From assembly GCA_031263985.1 (NCBI GenBank), contig JAISER010000094.1:1-35761 (forward strand): 35,761 bases of DNA, read 5' to 3'. Made by a program: the position numbers and the translations under genes. The notes beneath the pieces were generated by a model. The model saw only the letters and a program-made list of their open reading frames with translations. It had not been told where the DNA came from and ran no database searches. Positions 28,211-35,761 of the stretch are shown here, piece by piece; position 1 is the first letter of the stretch, and each line of letters begins with the position of its first letter. Source of the stretch: Clostridiales bacterium (GTDB lineage Bacteria; Bacillota; Clostridia; Lachnospirales; JAISER01).

Positions 28211-29470
28211 ATGAGCGCAACCGTACAAGCTTTAAAAAATCAATTGCTGAACGATATCGAACTTAAATCCGAAATAGGCGTAGAAGGCATAAACCTGGAA
28301 CCTGAAATTTTTAAAACGCTCGCGCTAGGAACCGAGTATCAAGAGCAGGTCCATACTTTGTTTGAATTCGACCATGAAGCGCACGAGGACATTCCGCTTC
28401 CATGCGGATTTACTAATCCTAACGACGTCCATTTTGGCTTCAAATGGGACAGACGCTCGTATTTTGACATTATTCGCGAAGACGGAAGCTATTTGCTCAG
28501 AAAAAAGGGCAAAGAGTTATTTCCGATAGCATTCAATAAACGTCCGAAATATTTTGAGTTAAAAGGCTCAGACGGAACTCCGTTCAAGACTGTCGGAAAT
28601 TACGCGCCAGGCGAGCTTGCCGGCTCAACGCTTAATGTAGCGTACAGCAACGAATGCGCGCTGAAAGAAACGGGGCTTGACTGCCTGTTCTGCAACGCTA
28701 ACGCCACCGCGGCGCGTTATGCCCATAAAGAAGGCGTAACCTGGAAAAATCCTCGTTTAATCGGCGAAGCGCTTAAAGCGGCGTGGGAATTAGACGGAGT
28801 CAGACACTTCACCTTAACAGGCGGGTTTATTCCCGAGCGGCGTGAAGTTGATTATTACCTTGACGTGGCCGAGGCGATCGTAGATATCGCCGGACTTGAG
28901 GATTTCAACGGAACCGCTGTAATAGGCGCTCCGCTGGATCTGGAAATAATCGACAAATACGCGGAATCGGCGTTCCGTACGCTGTCAATAAACCTAGAAG
29001 TCTGGAATCCCCATTATTTCGAAATCATTAATCCTGGAAAATCGAGCCAACTCGGCGGACGCGGAAATTGGATCAAAGCTCTTGAATACGCAGCTAAAAA
29101 ATTCGGCTGGGGCAAAGTGAGAACGAGCTTCGTCACAGGGATCGAACCTAAAAACTTTACTATTGAAGGCGTGGAATATTTGGCGTCTATAGGCGTGATC
29201 TCGCTGACCGGCGGCTGGAATGTCGGCATCGGTTCCGCGTTGGAGGGTCACCGCACGCCAGAACCCGCTTGGCATTGGGATATGTATAACAAAGCGCATG
29301 ATATCCTCAAGAAATATGGCTTTAAGCATCAAGATTATTTTGACGTCTCACCTGGCGCCAATACTCTTGTCGGCGATCTGTTCGCGGTTGAGGAAGAACT
29401 TTTCCCCATTCAAAAAGAACTAACTCAAAATGAACTAACCGCGAAAGATTCAAGCCGAAAAAGCGCGTGA
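28211..29470 (+). CDS. Atypical radical SAM protein, second of a tandem pair
   Basis: A 419-aa paralogue of the preceding gene, aligning without gaps over nearly the whole length. By hand count 120 of the first 170 residues are identical, and the core looks even more alike. The three cysteines fall at the same numbers, 149, 158 and 161 (NECALKETGLDCLFCNANA), as do TLTGGFIPERREVDYY and SLTGGWNVGIGSALEG. Differences include CGGRDHW becoming LGGRGNW and a longer charged tail. The frame is open from 28184, but ATG 28211 matches the paralogue start and follows AAAGGGG. Duplication with retention suggests a heterodimer or two related substrates; both are inference. Confidence 0.8.
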   Translation: MSATVQALKNQLLNDIELKSEIGVEGINLEPEIFKTLALGTEYQEQVHTLFEFDHEAHEDIPLPCGFTNPNDVHFGFKWDRRSYFDIIREDGSYLLRKKGKELFPIAFNKRPKYFELKGSDGTPFKTVGNYAPGELAGSTLNVAYSNECALKETGLDCLFCNANATAARYAHKEGVTWKNPRLIGEALKAAWELDGVRHFTLTGGFIPERREVDYYLDVAEAIVDIAGLEDFNGTAVIGAPLDLEIIDKYAESAFRTLSINLEVWNPHYFEIINPGKSSQLGGRGNWIKALEYAAKKFGWGKVRTSFVTGIEPKNFTIEGVEYLASIGVISLTGGWNVGIGSALEGHRTPEPAWHWDMYNKAHDILKKYGFKHQDYFDVSPGANTLVGDLFAVEEELFPIQKELTQNELTAKDSSRKSA

Positions 29471-29472
29471 AG

Positions 29473-29498
29473 AAAGGCGGTTTTCCCGCCTTTTTTCT
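29473..29498 (+). terminator. Terminator of the radical SAM pair
   Basis: An 8-bp stem, AAAGGCGG (29473-29480) with CCGCCTTT (29486-29493), a 5-nt loop and a U-rich tail (TTTCTT), three bases after the stop. It is a typical intrinsic terminator. It could stop the opposing transcript weakly. Confidence 0.85.
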
Positions 29499-29615
29499 TA
29501 GAATACAGATAACTTACCCTGCCCGGTAATATTTCGTTATCGTCCGCACAGCTATTCCGCCGTCAATATATATGCCTGCCTATTTTCGACATTTCCGCCG
29601 CTCCGTAAAAAAATA

Positions 29616-29756
29616 TCATCTCGAAATGGTTTCAGCGTTAATTTCTTCCAACACTCCCTTGTCCATCACCACCGTGAAACTCCATGACCGCTCGTTACGA
29701 ACGACTGGCGATTCCAAAGCGGCTTTGACGAGAGCGTCCAACTGTTTTACCCCCAT
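29616..29756 (-). pseudogene. Nitroreductase-family remnant (46 codons)
   Basis: The frame beginning at ATG 29756 encodes LDALVKAALESPVVRNERSW and then SFTVVMDKGVLEEIN, the pattern of the FMN-binding first part of nitroreductases (typically ...AALxAPSxxNxQPWxFTVVxDK...LxxIxE). It stops after ETISR, where a full enzyme continues for well over 100 residues. The RRS-type N-terminal motif is also missing; upstream the frame runs into the 3' end of the exporter gene. It starts 5 bp after the exporter stop. It is most simply an internal fragment left by deletion, though a short product could still be made. Confidence 0.6.
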
Positions 29757-29760
29757 TTCA

Positions 29761-31533
29761 TTAAGAAAATTGCGATTTGTAGAGTCCGGCGTAAACGCCG
29801 CCCAATTCAATAAGCTCTTTGTGGGCGCCGCGCTCCGCTATATCCCCGTCCTTTACAACCAAAATTATATCCGCATCACGTATGGCGGACAACCGGTGCG
29901 CTATCACGAAACATGTTTTGCCGCCGCCGTCTTTACCGCGCATCAATCGTGTCATCGCGCTCTGAATCTTCTTTTCCGTCCACGTATCGACGTTGGACGT
30001 GGCTTCGTCGAAAATCAGCATATCCGCCTGAGACATCATGGCTCTGGCAATAGATATCAGTTGTTTCTGCCCTTGAGAAATGTTCGTTCCGTTTTCGCTT
30101 AATATAGTATTGTACCCGTCAGGCAGCGAATTTATATAATTATGTATTTGAGCGGCTTTCGCCGCGGCGACAACTTCGTCCATAGCGACGTCGCCTCGGT
30201 CCGCGCGTCCGTACGCGATATTTTCAAACACTGTTCCGTGGAACAGCCAACTATCCTGCAATATCATCGCAAATCCGCGCCGCAGGCTTTTACGCGTCAC
30301 CTCTCTGATTTCGCGTCCGTCGATCTTAATTTCACCTTTCTGAGGATCGTAGAACCGCATAAGCAAGTTGATGATAGTAGTTTTTCCCGCGCCTGTCGGT
30401 CCCGCGACCGCTACGAGACTTCCTTTAGGTATATTCAAGTTAAGATTTCTAATTACGGGAGACTCGTCGTCATATCCAAACCTCACATTTGTAAAATCCA
30501 CTTCGCCTCCCGTCGTAACAAGCGGCTGAGCCTTGTCAGCGTCAGCGGCTTCCCGAGGTTCATCGATCAGCGCGAAAACTCTTTCCGCCGCCGACAGAGC
30601 GGATTGAAGCTCGCTTGAGATATTCGCGATTTCCGTAATAGGACCCGAGAATTTACGCGAATAGAGAATAAACGCCGCTAAACCTTCCAGCGCGAGACCG
30701 CCGTAGATATAGAACAGCGAGCCGAAAACGGATATTAACGCCATCGCCGCGTTGTTTATCATCATCATGCACGGCCCGACGAAGCTAGCGTTATATTCAG
30801 CGATATAATGGGCGTCCACAGCTATCCTGTTCTTATCTTTAAAAAGGGAAGCGAAATAATTCTCTTTGCGATAAGCTCGTATAGTTTTATGCCCGCCTAT
30901 AATCTCTTCCGCGTATCCGTTCAGCTCTCCCAGCTTCACGCTTCTTTCATGAAACATCGGTCGTACCTTTTTTCCCATGTAGCGCGCGAGCAAAAATGAA
31001 ACGGGCAGCGTAGCCGCGTATGTAATCACAAGCGGCGGAGAAATGGACAACATCATTATGAACGAACCGACGACAGTAATCAAACTGGAAACGATTTGTA
31101 CAAGATCGTTTGAAAGCGAAGCGTTGACTCTATCCACGTCATATGAAATATGACTTATTATGTCGCCCGCCTGATGACGGTCAAAGAAGGCCACGGACAG
31201 CTCCGTCACGCTATCAAATATATCCTTTCGCATACGCTTCGTCATTTGTTGACTTAGTTTAATCATCATCACGGAAAGGATATACGACATCACAGAAGAA
31301 ATGACATAAAAGAACGCCAGCAAAGCGCAATAAAAGACGACCGCCTTAAAATCAACGCCGCCCGCCGCGTCGCCTATTACGCCAATCGCCTTTCCTAACA
31401 GGAGAGGGCCAAGCAACGAAAAAAGATTACTTGTCACGGATATGACGATCGCCGCAACCACCCTCCACTTATAACGGCAAATGTATGTCCATAGCCTAAA
31501 AAGAGTTTTTTTAGCTTTCCGCGGCTTCCTCAA
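29761..31533 (-). CDS. Heterodimeric ABC exporter, canonical-site subunit
   Basis: A fused membrane and ATPase subunit of about 590 aa. Transmembrane helices fill roughly residues 20-290; the ATPase has Walker A GPTGAGKTT (378-385), signature ISQGQ (485-489, departing from LSGGQ), Walker B MLIFDEATSNVD with catalytic Glu510, and His546 in IAHRL. With the upstream subunit it would form one working and one degenerate ATP site, as in BmrCD- or TM287/288-type exporters. The frame is open to ATG 31650, but that start overlaps the upstream gene by 101 bp and gives an unusual basic leader. TTG 31533, 17 nt after the upstream stop with AAGGAT before it, is preferred; this is not certain. Substrate (drug, lipid or peptide) unknown. 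Confidence 0.88.
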   Translation of the reverse strand: MRKPRKAKKTLFRLWTYICRYKWRVVAAIVISVTSNLFSLLGPLLLGKAIGVIGDAAGGVDFKAVVFYCALLAFFYVISSVMSYILSVMMIKLSQQMTKRMRKDIFDSVTELSVAFFDRHQAGDIISHISYDVDRVNASLSNDLVQIVSSLITVVGSFIMMLSISPPLVITYAATLPVSFLLARYMGKKVRPMFHERSVKLGELNGYAEEIIGGHKTIRAYRKENYFASLFKDKNRIAVDAHYIAEYNASFVGPCMMMINNAAMALISVFGSLFYIYGGLALEGLAAFILYSRKFSGPITEIANISSELQSALSAAERVFALIDEPREAADADKAQPLVTTGGEVDFTNVRFGYDDESPVIRNLNLNIPKGSLVAVAGPTGAGKTTIINLLMRFYDPQKGEIKIDGREIREVTRKSLRRGFAMILQDSWLFHGTVFENIAYGRADRGDVAMDEVVAAAKAAQIHNYINSLPDGYNTILSENGTNISQGQKQLISIARAMMSQADMLIFDEATSNVDTWTEKKIQSAMTRLMRGKDGGGKTCFVIAHRLSAIRDADIILVVKDGDIAERGAHKELIELGGVYAGLYKSQFS

Positions 31534-31549
31534 ATCATCCTTATAAGAC

Positions 31550-33277
31550 TTAGAGACTTGACGACTGATGACTTTCGCCGCCCCCCATCTGCGAAACGTA
31601 AATTTCGTTGTAAAACTCGCAATTTTCCGACAAAAACCTATGTGTCCCATATCCGACGAGTTTGCCGTCGTCCAAAGCGATAATCTTATCGGCGTTCATT
31701 ACGGAACTAATCCTCTGCGCTACTATAATCAACGTAGTTTCTCGATAATTTTTAGCTATCGAACGCCTAAGCGCCGCATCGGTAGTATAGTCCAACGCGC
31801 TGGAAGAATCGTCAAGAATCAGAATATCCGGCTTACTCGCAAGCGCCCGGGCGATAATCAGTCTTTGTTTTTGTCCTCCGCTGACATTGGTTCCGCGAGC
31901 CGCAAGCCTGTGATTAAGCCCGTTTGGCTTATCTTCAATGAATGTCGCCTGCGCGTTCAGCGCAGCCTCAGAAATCCGTTTCATTGAAAGCCCGCGGCCG
32001 AAATCAATATTCTCAGCTATGCCTCCGGCGAATATAATATCGTTTTGGAACGCCACGCCGAATTTCGGATAAAGTTCCTCCGGAGCGATAGCGTTGACAA
32101 GTTCGCCGTCTACTCGGATCTCCCCGCTGTCACAGTCGTAAAAACGCATAAGCAGATTGATCAGAGCGCTTTTGCCGCTTCCCGTCGAACCAAGTATTCC
32201 CAGAGTTTCGCCTTTGCCTATTGTAAAAGAAATGTTTTCAATATTGTTCTTTTTCTTATCGTAAGAAAACGAGACATTCTTAAATTCCACGCGAGGCGCG
32301 TTTTTGTCTTTTATTCTCACCGCCGGCCAAATCTCAGGCTCATTGGGCAGATCCATAATCTCCTTAATTCGTTCAGACGACGCCATCCCTCTTGAATAAG
32401 AAACGAAGATGCGCGTTATCCACAACATCGCGGATGAAAACATCGTAAAATAAGTTAAAAACGCGACTATTACCCCAGGTTTAGTCAACCCGTCGTTCAC
32501 GCGGAAAGCTCCTACAATAACAATTACGACAAGTCCGACATTCAGCAGCAAGTTCATGGCGGGGTTTGTCATCGCCATTATAACGCCCGCTTCGGTCTCT
32601 CGATCGGACACGGCGCTATTGTCGCGGTCAAAACGTTCCCGTTCGTATCCGGTTTTGGATAAAGCCTTAATAACGCGGACGCCTACTATATTTTCCCGAA
32701 CAATTCTGACCATGCCGTCGATAGTTTTCTGCATATCCGCGTACATGGAAATACCCTTGCCGCTGATTTTCCATACCACGGCGCCCATAATCGGCAACGC
32801 GCCGACCAGCGCAAGCGTAAGCGCGCCGTCCTGCGCCCATATGACGAAAATGCCGCCAATCAGCATAATCGGGGTACGAATACCCATACGCATCATATTG
32901 TTAAGAAATTCGTGAATATTATAAGTGTCCGCGGTCAGACGCGACTCAATGGATGACAAAGTCAGCCGGTCAATCTGCCCTCCGGACAGTGAAAGCGTCT
33001 TTTCAAACAGATCGTTTCGAATTTTCTCCGTGACGTCGCGGGCGATACGCACCGCCATACGATTCGGAATTACGTTGAACTGTAAACTGATAAACGCGAC
33101 GACTAATATGAGCCCACCCCACAATAATATGGTTTTCACATCTTTTGTCGGCGCTACATTGTCCACGATATGCGCGAATATCATCGGCGACGCCAAGTCC
33201 AGCAGCGTACCGACCGATTTAAGAACGAATAAAATAACCATATGCGAATAGTGCGGGCTCAACCGTCTCCAGAGCAT
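31550..33277 (-). CDS. Heterodimeric ABC exporter, degenerate-site subunit
   Basis: A 575-aa exporter half with membrane helices over residues 12-295 and an ATPase domain: Walker A GSTGSGKS (363-370), canonical signature VSGGQKQR (465-472), Walker B ILILDD (485-490) with Asp490 where the catalytic Glu should be, and Gln521 in VAQRI in place of the switch His. These two changes mark the noncatalytic member of heterodimeric exporters, and they fit the partner gene downstream, which has Glu and His but a poor signature. ATG start preceded by GGTTGGTGA. It begins 52 bp after the binding-protein gene, so it may share a transcript with the importer. Confidence 0.93.
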   Translation of the reverse strand: MLWRRLSPHYSHMVILFVLKSVGTLLDLASPMIFAHIVDNVAPTKDVKTILLWGGLILVVAFISLQFNVIPNRMAVRIARDVTEKIRNDLFEKTLSLSGGQIDRLTLSSIESRLTADTYNIHEFLNNMMRMGIRTPIMLIGGIFVIWAQDGALTLALVGALPIMGAVVWKISGKGISMYADMQKTIDGMVRIVRENIVGVRVIKALSKTGYERERFDRDNSAVSDRETEAGVIMAMTNPAMNLLLNVGLVVIVIVGAFRVNDGLTKPGVIVAFLTYFTMFSSAMLWITRIFVSYSRGMASSERIKEIMDLPNEPEIWPAVRIKDKNAPRVEFKNVSFSYDKKKNNIENISFTIGKGETLGILGSTGSGKSALINLLMRFYDCDSGEIRVDGELVNAIAPEELYPKFGVAFQNDIIFAGGIAENIDFGRGLSMKRISEAALNAQATFIEDKPNGLNHRLAARGTNVSGGQKQRLIIARALASKPDILILDDSSSALDYTTDAALRRSIAKNYRETTLIIVAQRISSVMNADKIIALDDGKLVGYGTHRFLSENCEFYNEIYVSQMGGGESHQSSSL

Positions 33278-33329
33278 TTTTCACCAACCAAAACGCTGAA
33301 TTTTCGTACGCGCGCCGGCAAGCCGAAAA

Positions 33330-34433
33330 CTATGACCGATATTCCTGTTCGGCTTTTTCAAACCAACTTGCGTCATACCACTCATCAATGTCAACCTCTT
33401 GGTCGGAAAGGCCTTCATCGACCAGCCATTTAGTCGTAGCCTTCAAACTAGCTAAAAATTCCGGCGTCGCTTTTAAAGAAAGCGCCCAGTCATCTATAGC
33501 GGGTTTGGCCTCATTCACGTCTTCCAAATCAGACCCGGCCGCAACCGCCAAGCCGCGCAGCTCGTCAAGATTTTCTTTAGCGTAATCCGAACTGCGGATA
33601 AGCGCCTTGAGGAAAGCGATAGCGACTTGAGGGTTTTCTTCAAGATATTCCGTACGGAAAATAACGTCTTCGGTATATCCCCATTCGCTTTTCCCTTCTG
33701 ATGTCAACAAAATCTTATAACTGTCTCTTTCCATTTTCAAAGCGTTGACATGACTGGTCAGAAAAGCTTGAATATCATCTTTAATAAACGCGGCGATCGC
33801 GGTATCGTTGGTCATGTTTAAAAACTCAATGTCATTAGGACCCGATCCGTCGGTCTTCGGCAAAGAGATCCCCCCTGTAGCCAGAAACAAACCCAGTATG
33901 CGATGCATATACGTTCCAAACCCGGCGGCGACACGCTTACCTTTTAAATCGCTCACCGACTTGATGTCAGGTTTTACGGCCAACACGCTGTCGTTATCCG
34001 AAAGCTGTCCGCCTAACAATGTCGTGTCCGTACCTTTGGATTTCACCTGCGTCGCCGGAACGTCGCCATATATAGCGGCGTCCAAGCTTTTCCCCGTCAG
34101 CGCGGCGTTAATCTCCGGCCCTGATTTGGCGAACCCTATAACCTCAATAGTGGCGTTGACCTTCGCCAGTTCCTCTTCAAAAAAACCGTTCTTATAAGCA
34201 AGCCCCTGTATACCCGTCCAAAGTCCGCTTCCGGGATGCCCTACTCTTAGCTTAACCGCCGGATAAGACTCCGGGCTATCGCCGGATCCGCCGCTTTCGC
34301 TATCTTGACCAGCGGTCGATTGACCGGCGGTCGGTTGACCAGTGGTCGGTTGACCATTAGACGGCCGGCTTGGACCGCACCCGGAAAAAATCATGGAGAA
34401 TAGCGTAACGCCGATTAATAATGTCTTTTTCAT
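33330..34433 (-). CDS. NMT1/TauA/SsuA-type substrate-binding lipoprotein
   Basis: A 367-aa solute-binding protein of the nitrate/sulfonate/taurine/thiamine-precursor class. The signal MKKTLLIGVTLFSMIFSGC is a lipobox with Cys19 as the lipid anchor. A low-complexity linker with GQPT/GQST repeats follows, then the fold: LRVGHPGSGLWTGIQGLAYK, NGFFEEELAKVNATIEVIGF, GPEINAALTGKSLDAAIYGD, SVSDLKGKRVAAGFGT. The last pattern is typical of TauA/SsuA-like proteins. The ligand is not readable from the sequence. ATG follows AAGGGAAG. It lies downstream of its ATPase and permease in one minus-strand operon. Confidence 0.9.
   Translation of the reverse strand: MKKTLLIGVTLFSMIFSGCGPSRPSNGQPTTGQPTAGQSTAGQDSESGGSGDSPESYPAVKLRVGHPGSGLWTGIQGLAYKNGFFEEELAKVNATIEVIGFAKSGPEINAALTGKSLDAAIYGDVPATQVKSKGTDTTLLGGQLSDNDSVLAVKPDIKSVSDLKGKRVAAGFGTYMHRILGLFLATGGISLPKTDGSGPNDIEFLNMTNDTAIAAFIKDDIQAFLTSHVNALKMERDSYKILLTSEGKSEWGYTEDVIFRTEYLEENPQVAIAFLKALIRSSDYAKENLDELRGLAVAAGSDLEDVNEAKPAIDDWALSLKATPEFLASLKATTKWLVDEGLSDQEVDIDEWYDASWFEKAEQEYRS
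34305..34349. repeat. Three 15-bp repeats coding the lipoprotein linker
   Basis: Three near-identical 15-bp units starting TTGACC at 34305, 34320 and 34335, with a partial fourth at 34350, encode the Gly-Gln-(Pro/Ser)-Thr-(Ala/Thr) linker after the lipid-anchored Cys. Length variation by slippage would only change the tether. Confidence 0.75.
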
Positions 34434-34498
34434 AGCTAATCTTCCCTTTCAATGATATGCGAACAGCGTATTTTTTATATCCGCCTATATCGCCGCGA

Positions 34499-35281
34499 TT
34501 ATATCATATATTCGATTTCCGATCTTTGCTCTCCAAACAGACTGATGTATATTTTCCGACGAATATCGAGAAAATCCTCCCTTGTTCTGTCACGCGGGCG
34601 AGGCAATCCGACCGGAACGATCTTTTTGATACGAGCGGGCCGCTCAGACATGACTACTACATAATCGCCTAAAAAAATCGCCTCATCAATATCATGAGTG
34701 ACCAAAATCATGGTCGAACGCTCGGTTTCCCAGATATACAGCGCTTCTTGCTGAAGCTGGATGCGAGTAAGCGCGTCCAACGCGCCGAACGGCTCATCCA
34801 TCAAAAGAACCTGCGGACGATGAACAAGCGCCCGCGCGATAGCCGCGCGTTGAGCCATTCCGCCGGATAATTGGGCCGGAAAAGCGTTCGCGAATTTTTT
34901 CAGTCCGACCAAAGTCAGATGCGACTCTATCAGTTCCTTTTTTTCGCCCGCGCTCATGCCGTACAGACCAAAAGCGACGTTATCATATACGGTCATCCAC
35001 GGTATCAAGCGGTGATCTTGAAATATCATTCCTCTGTCCACGCCCGAACAGCGGATATCGCGTTCTCCTAAACGAACCACGCCCGTTTCATACGTTTCCA
35101 GTCCGGCGATAACTCGCAGAAGAGTGCTCTTTCCGCAACCGCTATGCCCCACAACGCTAATAAACTCTCCATGCTTCACATCAAGCGAAATGTCGTCTAA
35201 AACTTTAATGACGTCATTCTCTATTTTAAACTCTTTGCTTAGGTTCCGGATGACTAAATTTTCTATAGCGCGCTCCGCCAT
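34499..35281 (-). CDS. ABC importer ATPase (SsuB/TauB/NrtD-like)
   Basis: A 260-aa ATPase for the importer. It shows Walker A GHSGCGKS, the Q-loop IFQDHRLIPWMTV, signature LSGGMAQRAAIARAL, Walker B VLLMDEPFGALD and the switch His in LVTHDIDEA; the sequence LIPWMTVYDNVAFGL is typical of the nitrate/sulfonate/taurine group. The frame has a GTG two codons upstream (35287), but the GGGAG site is 7 bases from ATG 35281 and only one base from the GTG, so ATG is chosen. It lies 48 bp after the permease and 65 bp before the binding protein. Confidence 0.94.
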   Translation of the reverse strand: MAERAIENLVIRNLSKEFKIENDVIKVLDDISLDVKHGEFISVVGHSGCGKSTLLRVIAGLETYETGVVRLGERDIRCSGVDRGMIFQDHRLIPWMTVYDNVAFGLYGMSAGEKKELIESHLTLVGLKKFANAFPAQLSGGMAQRAAIARALVHRPQVLLMDEPFGALDALTRIQLQQEALYIWETERSTMILVTHDIDEAIFLGDYVVVMSERPARIKKIVPVGLPRPRDRTREDFLDIRRKIYISLFGEQRSEIEYMI

Positions 35282-35329
35282 AGCCACACTCCCACTAGGT
35301 AAGATTTAACGGCGTAAAATCTGACAGCG

Positions 35330-35761
35330 TCAAGCTCTTTGCCAACGCGTAAACCTCTTTATTATTAAACGCAGCGTAAAATCCGTCATCCCTCCAATCG
35401 CTCCAATCACAATCATGTCCACCAGCAGCATATCTGACAGCATCATCGTCTGCGCATGCGTAATGCGATATCCAAGTCCGTCCACAGAGGCGAACATTTC
35501 CGCCGCTACTACCGACATCCACGCCGCCGCCGCGCCCAGACGAAGTCCCGTGAATATGTATGGCAGAGAAGACGGCAGATATATTTTGCCGATTAGATCC
35601 AACTTAGTGACGTTGTACAGTTTTGAAAGTTCAAGCAGACCCATGTTTGTGCTTCGCGTTCCGTCAATCGTGTTAATCAGCACGGGGAAAAACGTCCCTT
35701 TAGCCACGAGAACCAGTTTCGCCGCGTTACCTATTCCGCACCATATAATGATAAGAGGAAT
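35330..35761 (-). CDS. ABC importer permease (SsuC/TauC-like), 5' end outside window
   Basis: The C-terminal 143 residues of a binding-protein-dependent permease. The frame runs open to the window edge, beginning IPLIIIWCGIGNAAKLVLVA, so the GTG at 35707 is internal and the gene starts beyond 35761. Hallmarks are FFPVLINTIDGTRS, the EAA-type loop around LGAAAAWMSVVAAEMF that docks the ATPase, and DGLGYRITHAQTMM. It pairs with the ATPase and lipoprotein downstream as a complete importer. Confidence 0.92.
   Translation of the reverse strand: MPLIIIWCGIGNAAKLVLVAKGTFFPVLINTIDGTRSTNMGLLELSKLYNVTKLDLIGKIYLPSSLPYIFTGLRLGAAAAWMSVVAAEMFASVDGLGYRITHAQTMMLSDMLLVDMIVIGAIGGMTDFTLRLIIKRFTRWQRA

Noticed and set aside
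26938-29470. RiPP (modified peptide) maturation locus
   Set aside because: No small precursor frame and no SPASM or RRE-like domain was seen beside the radical SAM genes; the exporters lack a recognisable peptidase domain.
29572-30102. A 176-codon plus-strand frame over the end of the exporter gene
   Set aside because: It is antisense to the exporter ATPase domain and lacks a ribosome binding site or recognisable domain.
31534-31650. ATG 31650 as start of the second exporter subunit
   Set aside because: It overlaps the upstream gene by 101 bp and adds a basic segment not typical of exporters; TTG 31533 fits better, though not proven.

Overview
The window reads as chromosomal DNA of an anaerobic, low-to-medium GC Bacillota bacterium, most likely an uncultured member of the Clostridia. 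The evidence is WhiA, HPr kinase and a Crh-like HPr linked to rapZ, a giant surface protein with three SLH domains, oxygen-sensitive radical SAM enzymes, and many TTG/GTG starts behind good Shine-Dalgarno sites. No RNA gene, CRISPR array, complete insertion sequence or prophage was seen.

Region 1 (1-4663, + strand): tandem ~100-bp hairpin repeats, then mnmE-mnmG (tRNA wobble-uridine modification) and holA (DNA polymerase III delta). The holA stop codon lies inside a 112-bp dispersed hairpin repeat that recurs at 26594.

Region 2 (15246 down to 4877, - strand): one continuous run of ten genes, pgk-tpiA-gpmI-eno-hprK-glk-murB-rapZ-whiA-crh. It joins lower glycolysis, glucose phosphorylation, cell-wall precursor synthesis and the HPrK/Crh carbon-catabolite sensor. 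A good promoter (TTGAAC-N17-TAAAAT) precedes pgk. Two MITE-like elements of 125-131 bp with inverted ends sit inside the run, just before the ribosome binding sites of eno and glk. The Crh-like protein has Glu where HPr has its phosphorylatable His, while the Ser phosphorylated by HPrK is kept. gap and yvcK/mgfK are absent from places where they often occur.

Region 3 (15491-26293): a PHP-family histidinol-phosphatase-like gene (+), then convergent with it a single 3300-codon gene (-) for a secreted, SLH-anchored, multidomain surface protein with its own terminator and promoter.

Region 4 (26422-35761): the accessory part. Two tandem, highly similar, atypical radical SAM proteins (CX8CX2C) are transcribed rightward from their own promoter, with a palindrome over the -10 box. 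Facing them is a leftward run: a TauC/SsuC-type permease (cut by the window edge), its ATPase, its lipoprotein binding protein, a heterodimeric ABC exporter with one degenerate ATP site, and a 46-codon remnant of a nitroreductase. The radical SAM pair with the import and export systems is the best candidate in the window for something undescribed. Its substrate cannot be read from the sequence.
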